Assembly (NCBI GenBank): GCA_964564015.1
Contig: CAZLZR010000005.1
Coordinates: 56,771 to 120,770, forward strand
Direction of reading: 5' to 3'
Length of the DNA: 64,000 bases
DNA from: Acetivibrio sp964564015
GTDB lineage: Bacteria; Bacillota; Clostridia; Acetivibrionales; Acetivibrionaceae
In this document: positions 54,034 to 62,688 of the stretch, piece by piece
How the letters are laid out: each line of letters opens with the position of its first letter
Numbering within the stretch: position 1 is the stretch's first letter
Program-made: the position numbers and the translations under genes
The notes under the pieces: generated by a model
What the model was told of the DNA's origin: nothing
Database searches by the model: none
What the model saw: only the letters and a program-made list of their open reading frames with translations

Positions 54034-54804
54034 CTATCTCATTGCATTTTTCATGTTCTTAACATATTCAACTACATGAGGTACACATTCCACCCCGTAT
54101 TGTGCAACAATTTTTACAATTGCGCTTCCAACAATTACACCGTCGGAAATTTCACTCATAGCTGCTGCCTGTTCAGGGGTTGATATACCAAATCCTATTG
54201 CACAAGGTATATCTTTTACCTCCTTGGCAAGTTTTATCATTTCCGAAGCATTACTTCCAACTTCTTTTCTCACGCCTGTCACACCCATCGATGAAACACA
54301 GTAAAGGAATCCTTCCGCTTCACGAGCTATCATTCTGATGCGTTCATTGGAGGTTGGTGCTATCATCGAAATAAATGAAACATCATATTTTGAGCAGAAA
54401 GGTATGAGTTCATTTCTTTCTTCGTATGGAATATCCGGTACAATAACGGCATCAACTCCAGTTTCCTGGCAATTTTTCATGAACTTTTCAGTTCCATAAG
54501 TAAAGATTGGATTTGCATAGGTCATAAAAGCTATAGGTATATTGCATACCTTACGTACATTTTTCATCATATCAAATATTTTATCCGTTGTTGTCCCCGC
54601 CACAAGTGCCCTATTATCAGCCTCTTGAATCACCGGTCCTTCCGCTACCGGATCAGAAAACGGTATACCTATTTCAATCAAATCGGCACCGGCTTCAGCC
54701 ATCTTAATTACCAACTGCTCTGTTATTTCAAGCGACGGATCTCCTGCTGTAATAAACGGTATAAAAGCTTTACCGTGGTTAAAAGCCTGATTAAGCTTAT
54801 TCAT
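54034..54804 (-). CDS. trpA: Tryptophan synthase alpha subunit
   Basis: 256 residues. Cleaves indole-glycerol phosphate to indole and G3P. DLIEIGIPFSDPVAEGPVIQ has the catalytic Glu and Asp (here near 42 and 53), and YCVSSMGVTGVRKE and GFGISTPEQAA the phosphate loops. The start overlaps the trpB end by 8 bp, so both are translated together. Confidence 0.96.
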   Translation of the reverse strand: MNKLNQAFNHGKAFIPFITAGDPSLEITEQLVIKMAEAGADLIEIGIPFSDPVAEGPVIQEADNRALVAGTTTDKIFDMMKNVRKVCNIPIAFMTYANPIFTYGTEKFMKNCQETGVDAVIVPDIPYEERNELIPFCSKYDVSFISMIAPTSNERIRMIAREAEGFLYCVSSMGVTGVRKEVGSNASEMIKLAKEVKDIPCAIGFGISTPEQAAAMSEISDGVIVGSAIVKIVAQYGVECVPHVVEYVKNMKNAMR

Positions 54805-55981
54805 AAATTTGCACCCCCCTGTATCGTGCTATGGCAGCAACATCTTTATCTCCTCTTCCTGACAAATTGATTACAATAATTTGATCCTTACCCATAGCAG
54901 GTGCGATCTTTATTGCATGTGCAACAGCATGGGAACTTTCTATTGCCGGAATAATCCCCTCGCAGCGTGAAAGATATTCAAACGCCTGCACTGCTTCATC
55001 ATCAGTAACCGGTACATATTCGCCCCTGCCCGTATCATACAGGTTGGCATGTTCCGGCCCCACACCAGGGTAATCAAGCCCTGCAGAAATGGAATAAACC
55101 GGAGCAATCTGACCATATTCATCCTGACAGAAATAGGACTTCATTCCATGGAATATGCCTACCGTACCTGTTGTAATGGTCGCCGCATTTTTATCGGTGT
55201 CAACGCCATGCCCTGCCGCTTCACAACCAATCAGTCGAACACTTTTATCTCCTATGAATTCATAGAACAATCCCATTGCATTGCTGCCGCCTCCAACACA
55301 GGCCAACAAAGCATCCGGCAATCTTCCTTCCTTCGCAAGTATCTGCTGTTTGACTTCGCGCCCTATTACACTCTGAAAATCACGCACAATTGTCGGAAAT
55401 GGATGGGGTCCCATTACAGATCCAAGCACATAATGAGTATCTTCAATTCTCTGCGTCCACTCACGCATTGTCTCATTTACTGCATCCTTCAACGTCTGAG
55501 TACCGCTTGTAACGGCGTGCACCTTCGCTCCCAACAGCTCCATACGGAAAACATTCAGCGCCTGACGTTCCGTGTCTTCCTTCCCCATAAATATTTCACA
55601 TTCCAACCCCATCAGTGCTGCTGCAGTCGCAGTAGCAACTCCATGCTGACCTGCACCTGTTTCTGCAATAACACGGGTTTTACCCATACGTTTAGCAAGA
55701 AGCACCTGACCTAACACGTTGTTTATCTTGTGCGAACCTGTGTGATTCAAATCCTCTCTTTTTAGATATATTTTTGCACCACCCAAATCTTTAGTCATCT
55801 TTTCTGCATAATAAAGCAATGATGGGCGGCCTGCATAATTATTAAGAAGTTCATTTAACTCCCCCACAAATTCCGGGTCGTCTTTAAAGCGATTATATGC
55901 CTCTTCAAGCTTGATTACGGCATTCATCAATGTTTCCGGAATGTATTGTCCGCCATGGATTCCAAATCTTCCTTTCGACAT
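54797..55981 (-). CDS. trpB: Tryptophan synthase beta subunit
   Basis: 394 residues from ATG 55981 (GGGAGG six nt upstream; two ATGs lie close by). A PLP enzyme condensing indole with serine. REDLNHTGSHKINNVLGQ holds the PLP Lys, ETGAGQHGVATATAAALMG the catalytic Glu loop, and CVGGGSNAMG the phosphate cup. First gene of the operon, behind a T-box leader. It is the standard TrpB1 length. Confidence 0.97.
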   Translation of the reverse strand: MSKGRFGIHGGQYIPETLMNAVIKLEEAYNRFKDDPEFVGELNELLNNYAGRPSLLYYAEKMTKDLGGAKIYLKREDLNHTGSHKINNVLGQVLLAKRMGKTRVIAETGAGQHGVATATAAALMGLECEIFMGKEDTERQALNVFRMELLGAKVHAVTSGTQTLKDAVNETMREWTQRIEDTHYVLGSVMGPHPFPTIVRDFQSVIGREVKQQILAKEGRLPDALLACVGGGSNAMGLFYEFIGDKSVRLIGCEAAGHGVDTDKNAATITTGTVGIFHGMKSYFCQDEYGQIAPVYSISAGLDYPGVGPEHANLYDTGRGEYVPVTDDEAVQAFEYLSRCEGIIPAIESSHAVAHAIKIAPAMGKDQIIVINLSGRGDKDVAAIARYRGVQIYE

Positions 55982-56160
55982 GTTCATCCTCCCCACTTTC
56001 ATAAAAATTCTATAACACCGGATTCCTCAAAATTTTAAACACTTGTCGCCAATTGAGTAAAAGAAAAAAGTCAGCTTCACCTATTAATATTCAAGGCATT
56101 CCTTTGCAGCAAACAGCCTTTAGGTATACTTTTTTGATGCCGGTAAAAATGTACTTTCTT

Positions 56161-56440
56161 GGGCATTAAAAAAAGCCTTCATCCCCTACACCAGGGACAA
56201 AAGACTTAACTTCTGCGGTACCACCCAATTTGACGATAAATCGCCCACTCCTTTTGTATACTAACATATACACCCCACTGATAACGGACAGGGTTCCCGT
56301 AAGCGCCTACTATGTATAAATTCGGTGCTTCCCTCACAAGCCCATTCAGAATAATCTTTGTAACCGCATTTTCAGCATCTGGCGGCTCTCTGATACATAC
56401 AATTATTCTTACTATTCTTGATCATAGGTTTAAACTATTA
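56161..56440 (-). ncRNA. T-box leader, tryptophan-specific, of trpBADCF
   Basis: Minus strand: the conserved T-box AATTGGGTGGTACCGC lies at 56215-56230. Stem I has an AGAGAGCCGCC motif near 56380-56390 and a specifier loop CTGAATGGGC with TGG (Trp) at 56342-56344. A terminator stem (GTCTTTTGTCCC with GGGATGAAGGC, then seven T) ends near 56166. Uncharged tRNA-Trp would stabilise the antiterminator and turn on the operon. About 160 nt without further signals separate it from trpB. Confidence 0.9.
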
Positions 56441-56445
56441 AATAA

Positions 56446-56474
56446 ATTGTACCACCCACAGCTACTTTTGTCAA
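56446..56474 (-). promoter_or_regulatory. Sigma-A promoter of the trp operon
   Basis: TTGACA (56469-56474), 17 bp, TACAAT (56446-56451) on the minus strand, immediately before the T-box leader. Confidence 0.8.
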
Positions 56475-56795
56475 CAACAGTAAAATCCCAAAAAATATTC
56501 AATTCAATTAACTAAAGTTAAGATTAAAGTTTAGCTTTTTGACCACAGTAAGAAATTCATTAGCAGAAAGAAAAATATATATTTTGTGAATGTAAATTAA
56601 TCTACAACAAGTAATTAATCAGGAATTTGTTGAATAAAATATTGATGTATGCGAAAAATTATAACTAAAGGACTTTTGCGTTTTGTACGAATACAATATA
56701 ACATTATTTTTACAAAATATATTAATAAAATTGAATAATAATATTCATTGTAGTAAAATATTGTAGAAGTCCATAATTTCTGAGGAGGTCAGCAT
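56475..56795. other. Intergenic region between trp operon and hppA
   Basis: AT-rich, about 80% A+T by eye. No gene or strong hairpin is seen. It should hold the hppA promoter, which I could not place with confidence. Confidence 0.3.
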
Positions 56796-58883
56796 ATGTT
56801 TGAAATCACTACTCAAGCGGTTCAAATCGTGTCTATAGCAATCTCCGTTCTTGCTCTTGGTGTTGCAGCATGGTTATACACCTGGGTAAAATCACAACCT
56901 TCATCTAACGCTCGTATCGCTGAAATTGGAGAGTACATCCGTCAGGGGGCCAATACCTTTCTGAAGCGTGAGTACCTTGTTTTAGCACGGTTTACCGCAA
57001 TTGCGGCAGTACTTATTGTAATTCTGCTTCCAAAACCAATTTGGAGCACAGGAAATATTTCCGAAAATATTTTTATGGCTATTTCATATATTTTCGGTAC
57101 AGTTTTATCAGCTCTTGCAGGTAAGATCGGTATACAAATTGCCACAATCGCAAATATGAAAGCGGCAGAAGCTGCTACAAAAGGAGTTAAACCTTCTTTT
57201 ATGGCGGGTTTCCGTGGTGGTGCAGTTATGGGCATGGCTGTTGTTGGCAGCAGCCTTGTGGGAGTTACTCTTGTTTTTATGCTGGTAGGTGACGCCAGCG
57301 CAGTCTTAGGTTTCAGCTTCGGAGCAAGTTCACTGGCACTTTTCGCTAAAGCCGGCGGCGGTATTTTTACAAAGACGGCAGATATCAGCGCAGACCTGGT
57401 GGGAAAAGTAGAACTTGGTATGGAAGAAGATGACCCTAGAAATCCTGCCGTTATAGCCGACAACGTTGGTGATAACGTTGGAGACGTTGCAGGTATGGGT
57501 GCGGATCTCTTTGACTCAAATGTTGCCTCAATGTCTGCTGCATTGGTTATGGCCACATCACTAGGCGGACTAGTCGGAAAAAATGTCATAATGGTCTTCA
57601 TATATGCAGCCATAGGACTTTTATCTTCGATTATCGGTGTAGCTACAGCCCGTATCGGTGAAAAAGGTGATCCAAGCAGAGCCCTTAACAGTTCTACGTA
57701 TGTGACTACAGGGATTTACGCTGTACTTACAGCTTTGGCTACATACGCATTCGGACTTGAATGGCGTATCTGGGGTGCAACTGCTATAGGACTCATAGTA
57801 GGTACCATCATCGGTATTACTTCAGATTATTTCACAAATGATGCAAAACCAATTGTTAAAGCAGTTGCAGAAGCTTCGAAATCAGGGCCGGCTTTTACCA
57901 TTCTTTCAGGTTTTTCTTACGGCTTGCTAAGTGCTCTTCCTGCATTAATTGGTATAGCAGTCACTGCGTTATTGTCATATAATATATGTGCTCCATTAGG
58001 TTCCGGATATGGTATGTTTGGCATCGCAATGTCAGCACTTGGTATGCTTTCAATAGTTGGAATGATTATTTCAAATGATGCATACGGACCTATCGTTGAT
58101 AACGCCCGCGGTCTTGCCGAAATGGGTGGCTTGGGCGAAAAGGTTATTGCCATTACCGATGAACTTGATTCAGCCGGTAATACCGTTAAAGCTGTTACAA
58201 AAGGTTTTTCAATCAGCGCAGCAGGTCTTACTGTTATCGCTCTTTTAGGCGCATTCATGAGCGAAGTAAACACGGCTGCTGCCGAGTTAGGCGTTCAGGG
58301 TATCACCAACTTTGATATAATGAATCCGACAGTATTCTTCGGACTCATCATAGGTATTTCAATACCAGCGGTATTCTCAGCAATGTTGATGCTTGGTGTT
58401 GACAAAAATGCTCAGAGAATGGTTGCGGAAATTCATCGTCAATGGAACTCAATAGCAGGACTTAAAGAAGGCAAGGAAGGCGTAAAACCTGACTATGACA
58501 AGTGTATAGACATTGCTACCTCCGGTTCACTAAAAGAACTCATTCCTGCCGGTGTTGTTGCAATCATATCCACAGTAATTGTTGGTTTTATCGGAGGAGT
58601 AGCAGCTATTGGAGGCTTCCTCACCGGAAACATTGCTTCAGGTCTTTTACTTGCATTGCTGATGTCCAATGCAGGCGGACTTTGGGATAATTCCAAAAAG
58701 TACGTCGAAGCCGGCAACTGTGGCGGTAAAGGTTCACCAGCACATAAAGCTGCTGTTGTTGGAGATACCGTAGGAGATCCATTCAAGGACACTGCCGGTC
58801 CATCCATCAACACACAAATCACAGTTGTATCATTGGTTGCTTCTTTGTTGTCTACCTTATTCCTTTTGTACTCATTCTTTTAA
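56796..58883 (+). CDS. hppA: Membrane-bound ion-translocating pyrophosphatase
   Basis: 695 residues, about 16 membrane helices. Couples PPi hydrolysis to H+ (or Na+) export. The substrate site is visible: KTADISADLVGKVELGM, DDPRNPAVIADNVGDNVGDV and VGDTVGDPFKDTAGPS. At the potassium-switch position the sequence reads GNTVKAVTKGF; Lys there is typical of K+-independent enzymes, so this is probably an H+-pumping, K+-independent form. GAGGAGGT precedes the ATG. Monocistronic, with a strong terminator. In such clostridia PPi from biosynthesis is used to energise the membrane. Confidence 0.96.
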   Translation: MFEITTQAVQIVSIAISVLALGVAAWLYTWVKSQPSSNARIAEIGEYIRQGANTFLKREYLVLARFTAIAAVLIVILLPKPIWSTGNISENIFMAISYIFGTVLSALAGKIGIQIATIANMKAAEAATKGVKPSFMAGFRGGAVMGMAVVGSSLVGVTLVFMLVGDASAVLGFSFGASSLALFAKAGGGIFTKTADISADLVGKVELGMEEDDPRNPAVIADNVGDNVGDVAGMGADLFDSNVASMSAALVMATSLGGLVGKNVIMVFIYAAIGLLSSIIGVATARIGEKGDPSRALNSSTYVTTGIYAVLTALATYAFGLEWRIWGATAIGLIVGTIIGITSDYFTNDAKPIVKAVAEASKSGPAFTILSGFSYGLLSALPALIGIAVTALLSYNICAPLGSGYGMFGIAMSALGMLSIVGMIISNDAYGPIVDNARGLAEMGGLGEKVIAITDELDSAGNTVKAVTKGFSISAAGLTVIALLGAFMSEVNTAAAELGVQGITNFDIMNPTVFFGLIIGISIPAVFSAMLMLGVDKNAQRMVAEIHRQWNSIAGLKEGKEGVKPDYDKCIDIATSGSLKELIPAGVVAIISTVIVGFIGGVAAIGGFLTGNIASGLLLALLMSNAGGLWDNSKKYVEAGNCGGKGSPAHKAAVVGDTVGDPFKDTAGPSINTQITVVSLVASLLSTLFLLYSFF

Positions 58884-58911
58884 TTGTAACTTAGTTGATA
58901 ATCAATTATAT

Positions 58912-58946
58912 AAAACAGCCATTCCTCAAGGAGTGGCTGTTTTATT
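58912..58946 (+). terminator. Intrinsic terminator of hppA
   Basis: AAAACAGCCATTCC, loop TCAA, GGAGTGGCTGTTTT (one G-T pair), then TATTT. It lies 29 nt after the hppA stop. Confidence 0.85.
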
Positions 58947-59002
58947 TCCATATTCAAGCCCTTTGCATCTTTTGCGGAAACCTTTATGAAGGAAAAAACC
59001 TA

Positions 59003-59209
59003 CTGTTATAGTGTCAAACAACTCCATTACGTGACCTTCGCATAGAAGCTGTATACCTTAGCTTGATAATTATCGCACGCGTCTATGGGACATCCTGTCC
59101 CAAGACGCTAAAAATGCCATCCGTGGCATTTTTACTTCAAATTATCAAGCTTTCGGTAACAGCTTCTAATGCTCAGGTCAAGTAATTGCGTCATTTGACA
59201 CTATAACAG
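59003..59209. mobile_element. 207-bp foldback (MITE-like) element
   Basis: Long inverted arms of about 70 bp and roughly 80% identity: it starts CTGTTATAGTGTCAAA, and the right end reads TTTGACACTATAACAG. Inside are two nested hairpins, GGGACATCCTGTCCC and AAAAATGCCATCCGTGGCATTTTT-type (24 nt). It has no coding frame. This is the form of a non-autonomous foldback transposon; a structured RNA is the alternative. The 58947-59353 spacer has nothing else. Confidence 0.65.
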
Positions 59210-59353
59210 GTTATCTCTAAAATTAGGTTGTTTTTAGCTGCTTTATTGATATAACTTTTTCAATATAGAATTTTACATATTCTAGTGATTTGCTTCACAG
59301 GACTTTCCGGCTCACTAATATCCACAAGCTGGATGCCTGTAAGAGAAGCGTGG

Positions 59354-59770
59354 TCAATGACCTCTGTGCTTCTCTTTTCTCTTTTGCTGTTTCAGTTCGA
59401 ACTGACGCTGTTTTTCAGCTTCTCGCTGCTCTTTGCTGATCTGTCTGCGTTCGTTTTTCATTAACTCACGCTGCATCTGCAATGCCTGCTGTGACTTTGT
59501 TCCGACACCAGAACTCTGCAGCTGCTTTCTGACATTGCGCTGTCTGCGCTTTGGATTGTCCGCAGTCTGCTTCACTTCGGTTTCAACAGCCGGACTGAAC
59601 TTAAGGTTGCTGTAGTGCTTGAGGATGAAGCCCCATACTTCGTAATCCTTCGGCTCTGCGCCAAATGTGACCTTGCACACCGACAATTTTCCGTCAGATA
59701 TCCGTTCAAAGACTCCTACCCAGAAAGGCTCCTCAAAATACACCGTCAGCTTTCCGCTCGTCTCGTCCAT
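59354..59770 (-). CDS. yjdF: YjdF family protein (DUF2992)
   Basis: 138 residues. LTVYFEEPFWVGVFERISDG at the start and NPKRRQRNVRKQL with a long Lys/Arg/Gln-rich helix, ending KRKEKHRGH, match Bacillus YjdF along the full length. The family is widespread in Firmicutes and its function is unknown; it is often under a riboswitch that answers to azaaromatic compounds, which suggests a role in handling toxic aromatics. AAGGAGG precedes the ATG. A structured leader lies upstream. The gene is less AT-rich than its surroundings, a sign of separate origin. Confidence 0.88.
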   Translation of the reverse strand: MDETSGKLTVYFEEPFWVGVFERISDGKLSVCKVTFGAEPKDYEVWGFILKHYSNLKFSPAVETEVKQTADNPKRRQRNVRKQLQSSGVGTKSQQALQMQRELMKNERRQISKEQREAEKQRQFELKQQKRKEKHRGH

Positions 59771-59789
59771 AACAATCCCTCCTTAAAAT

Positions 59790-59960
59790 GTGTTATGGAC
59801 AAAGAATGGACAACCCAGGAGGGCAGGTTACTTACCCTGTTATAACTGACAGGACGGCCGGGCTACCTACCGGCTCTAGCACATCCCGCAAGATGCACGT
59901 TGCGTTTTTATCTTTGTCTTTTGTTAATCTATATGAAGCACGAAAGTGTGCGACATACCA
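59790..59960 (-). promoter_or_regulatory. Structured leader before yjdF, candidate yjdF riboswitch
   Basis: On the minus strand successive stems are visible: GCAC/GTGC, GTGCATC/GATGTGC, GCCGG/CCGGC, CCTGT/ACAGG and AACC/GGGTT, ending about 30 nt before the ribosome site. The yjdF motif RNA is regularly found here in Firmicutes. I see the stems but did not match the consensus, so the name is by context. Confidence 0.5.
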
Positions 59961-60083
59961 TTATTTCTTTTTCTTCGGAGCAAGAAGCTCTTAATACATC
60001 GCTTCCAGCAGTTCCCGCAAAAAACCTTTGTTCTCCATCGTCCACGAGTTGCATTTCCTTTGCCCCTTCGTAGGGCAGCTCAT
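59961..60083 (-). pseudogene. Short broken frame upstream of yjdF
   Basis: MSCPTKGQRKCNSWTMENKG leads to LRELLEAMY, then TAA (59991-59993), then ELLAPKKKK and a second TAA in the same frame. GGAAGGT precedes the ATG. The smooth continuation past the first stop suggests a damaged small gene. I do not recognise the family. Confidence 0.35.
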
Positions 60084-60113
60084 AATTACCTTCCTTAATA
60101 TGTGACTTTAATC

Positions 60114-60645
60114 TTATATATCATCATCTAAAAAGCAATTCATACTATCGGAAACAACTATCTTAGGATTTTTAGATAAAATATAATTAATTGCATTCTT
60201 AATATCCTCTTTTAAATATATCAGACTAATTAACTCTATTTCATTTTTATAGGAATAGGTCTTGAAGGTTATAACTTGAGTTCGAGCTACTCCGTGATAT
60301 AATTCTTTGCCAGTTAAAACACTCTTTAGTTGACGCTTTTCAATAGAAATTTCTATAATGTTGACGCTTTTCAATAGAAATTTCTATAATATCATAATAG
60401 TCAATGATTGATTTCTTAAACACATGCAATATCTCAAAACAATCTGTGTAAAGAATTAATTTCCTGTTCTTGAGGGCAAAAAACACTATTAGCCAAGTTA
60501 CTATACAATTTAACAAGAAAAAAAATATAATATTTATGTTTCTTATTAATAATGACAATACTCCCAATAATAAAATACTAGCAAAACTAATTATTTTCAA
60601 AATCCTTTTGGTATCAGAAGCTTTAATTACTCTAACTATCTCCAT
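60114..60645 (-). pseudogene. Membrane protein with PH-like domain, broken by 31-bp duplication
   Basis: The first frame (from ATG 60645) has two membrane helices (ILKIISFASILLLGVLSLLI; NIIFFFLLNCIVTWLIVFFA) and then LYTDCFEILHVFKKSIIDYY. The second frame continues IIEISIEKRQLKSVLTGKEL to LDDDI at 60114. A 31-bp tandem duplication at 60330-60390 shifts the frame between them. Taking out one copy gives a protein of about 165 residues, two helices plus a YdbT/YcxB-like PH domain. Function unknown. Confidence 0.6.
60330..60390. repeat. 31-bp direct tandem duplication
   Basis: TTGACGCTTTTCAATAGAAA and the next 10-11 bases occur at 60330-60360 and again at 60361-60390 without mismatch in 30 positions. 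The period of 31 breaks the frame of the overlapping gene. Confidence 0.9.
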
Positions 60646-60724
60646 ACTTATATACTCCACTCTATTTCCAAATATTTATTGGTTAATTATGTTTTTCTAA
60701 CGTAGGTATAAGTTACTCATCATA

Positions 60725-60931
60725 CTACTTTAGACATTCTTTCAACAGTTCTATTGCACTTTCTTCATTCGGGTCATTTGTTCCCAACTCGCCACGGAAT
60801 GCTCGGGCAAGAATGGCTTTTTTCATCAAGTCTATTTTATCTATCACATCACAGAGTTCCTTTGCTTTTTGCTCTTTTTCAAAGAGGCTGTCAAGAATTC
60901 GGACTATTTCCTGCTGTTCAGAGAGAGAAGG
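60725..60931 (-). pseudogene. hsdS: C-terminal fragment of a type I restriction specificity subunit (HsdS)
   Basis: The frame PSLSEQQEIVRILDSLFEKE, then KKAILARAFRGELGTNDP and a TAG at 60725, is the typical end of HsdS. An in-frame TAA directly upstream of it leaves about 68 codons, with no target-recognition domain. No hsdM or hsdR lies nearby. It is a relic of a lost restriction-modification locus. Confidence 0.75.
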
Positions 60932-61219
60932 TTATCATACATTTACGCAACTTTCAATATCGCCAATACTTTTTCTTGTCCCAAGTATAAAACCACTAAA
61001 AATGCCGGATACAGTCAATTAATCAGCAATTCAGGAATGGTGAATCTTGAAAAAATGAATTAGAAGTTTTAAGCAAAGTTATACTTAGGGATAACGAAAA
61101 AATAACATCCTATTCTCATATTTTGAAAACAATATCAAATCAAGTTTTTTCGTTATCCAGAGTATGAATTTATATTTTAGTCATACCTCGGTGACAATTG
61201 TAATTAATAATTGTATTAA
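60932..61219. other. Degenerate spacer with repeat copy B
   Basis: No gene is supported at 60932-61084. Short plus-strand frames there run against the HsdS fragment and have no ribosome site. The rest is repeat copy B. Confidence 0.4.
61085..61188 (+). repeat. 104-bp interspersed repeat, copy B
   Basis: 101 of 104 positions equal copy A (reverse orientation). Here the outer ends ATACT/AGTAT (61081-61085, 61161-61165) extend the terminal inverted repeat to about 21 bp: ATACTTAGGGATAACG against ATACTCTGGATAACG. It lies 30 nt beyond the fprA terminator. Confidence 0.85.
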
Positions 61220-61267
61220 TAATGTGCCTGCCAGGGAAGTATTCAACCTTTCATGACAGGCACATTA
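61220..61267 (-). terminator. Intrinsic terminator of fprA
   Basis: AATGTGCCTG near 61220-61229 pairs with CAGGCACATT near 61255-61264 around a partly structured loop. It lies 10-60 nt after the fprA stop. The T-run is modest. Confidence 0.6.
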
Positions 61268-61277
61268 TGCTGATCAT

Positions 61278-62501
61278 TTACACTATCTTTTCCTTCATCT
61301 TTCCAATCAACTGTAAAACTCCTTCTTCAATCTTACTGAGAACTTCAGCTTTCGGACAACCTTCAAACTCAACGCCTTCAACCAAATCCCACTTCATTTT
61401 GTTTCTCTCAACTATTTCTTTGAGCTCTTTTTCAGCTCCACCTGACCATCCATAGGATCCAAAATAAAAAGCTGCTTTTCCGGTAACTTTTTTTCTTCCT
61501 ATTTCTTCTAATGCTGCTGCTACCGGTGGAAACATCTTGTATTCATAAGTAGGTGCAGCAATTATTATACCTGCTGATCTGAAAACATTTGCAAGCATTT
61601 CACTTTCACTTACTAAAGGCATTTTAAGATTATTTACTTTTATACCTTCTCTTTCTAAAACTCTTTGAATAAAAGCAATTGCCTTTTCAGTCATGCCATA
61701 CATTGACCCCCACAGTATGGAAATTTCTTTTTTCCCAGCGCCCTCTGAATATTGACAAAATCTTAAATAATCTTCAATTATTTTTTGTGGGTTTTGTCTG
61801 TATAAAGGTCCATGCCCAGGAGCTATGATATTTATATCAAGTTCTTTTGTCTTTTGTATCGACTTTCGTACCATTGGCATAAATGTAGCCATAACATTTG
61901 AAAAATACCTTATGCCTTCAAACTCAAAGAGCTCAGCTTCTTCAGCTGTCAACTCGTCATCAAAATAATGTTCGTCTATCTTACCAAAAGCTCCATACAT
62001 ATCACAGGAAAACAGGGTTTTTGTATCCGCCTCATAAGTGAGCATAGTGTCAGGCCAATGTACATTTGGTGTTGGGTAGAAACTCAGTTTTTTCCCTTTA
62101 CCCAAATCCAAGGTATCTCCTTCTTTAACAACTCTTATTCTTTCTTCATTGCCATAGAAGGAAGTTACTAATTTAGCCGCTTTATCCGTACATATTATTG
62201 TAAAATTATCATTAACCTTTTTAAAATTCTCAATCCATCCGGAATGATCCGGCTCCATATGGCTTACAATCAAATAATCTATTTCCTTAGGATTCACATT
62301 AACTTCCTCAAGATTCTTATACAAAGTTGCCGGTATTCCATCCCAACCTATTACCCCATCTATAACGGCTGTTTTATCTCCTTTAACTATATAAGAATTT
62401 AATGTAACCCCATTAGCTAAATCCCACATACCTTCAAAAAGAATATCTTCGACATTCATAGATAACATGTGTATTCCATCTGCTATTTTTAGTTTTTTCA
62501 T
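61278..62501 (-). CDS. fprA: A-type flavoprotein (flavodiiron oxygen/NO reductase)
   Basis: 407 residues. The N-terminal metallo-beta-lactamase domain binds a di-iron site: SHMEPDHSGW, a Pro-His-Trp-Pro-Asp loop (NVHWPDTML), SCDMYGAFG and APGHGPLY. The C-terminal flavodoxin domain has ILWGSMYGMTEKAI for FMN. Reduces O2 to water or NO to N2O with electrons from rubredoxin, protecting an anaerobe. AGGGGG precedes the ATG. Monocistronic, with no rubredoxin next to it. Complete and standard length. Confidence 0.95.
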   Translation of the reverse strand: MKKLKIADGIHMLSMNVEDILFEGMWDLANGVTLNSYIVKGDKTAVIDGVIGWDGIPATLYKNLEEVNVNPKEIDYLIVSHMEPDHSGWIENFKKVNDNFTIICTDKAAKLVTSFYGNEERIRVVKEGDTLDLGKGKKLSFYPTPNVHWPDTMLTYEADTKTLFSCDMYGAFGKIDEHYFDDELTAEEAELFEFEGIRYFSNVMATFMPMVRKSIQKTKELDINIIAPGHGPLYRQNPQKIIEDYLRFCQYSEGAGKKEISILWGSMYGMTEKAIAFIQRVLEREGIKVNNLKMPLVSESEMLANVFRSAGIIIAAPTYEYKMFPPVAAALEEIGRKKVTGKAAFYFGSYGWSGGAEKELKEIVERNKMKWDLVEGVEFEGCPKAEVLSKIEEGVLQLIGKMKEKIV

Positions 62502-62688
62502 AATAAAGCCCCCTTCGTATAAAATTATTCTCCACTTCTATATTTAAGTTGATTTTTGAGAAATTTGCAACTACCATTTTATTAAAACTAATACCAAAAC
62601 ATATTTTTGTAGATAAAATTATCAATAAATATTATAATGTTTAGTGTTTTAAATTTTCAGCTTTCTATAGCATACAACAGGAGTACAT

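Noticed and set aside
56942..58822. Long minus-strand frames inside hppA
   Set aside because: Antisense of a conserved membrane protein; Ala/Ser/Pro-rich composition follows from hppA codons.
60754..61063. Three overlapping plus-strand frames
   Set aside because: They are shadows of the HsdS fragment on the other strand or lack start signals.
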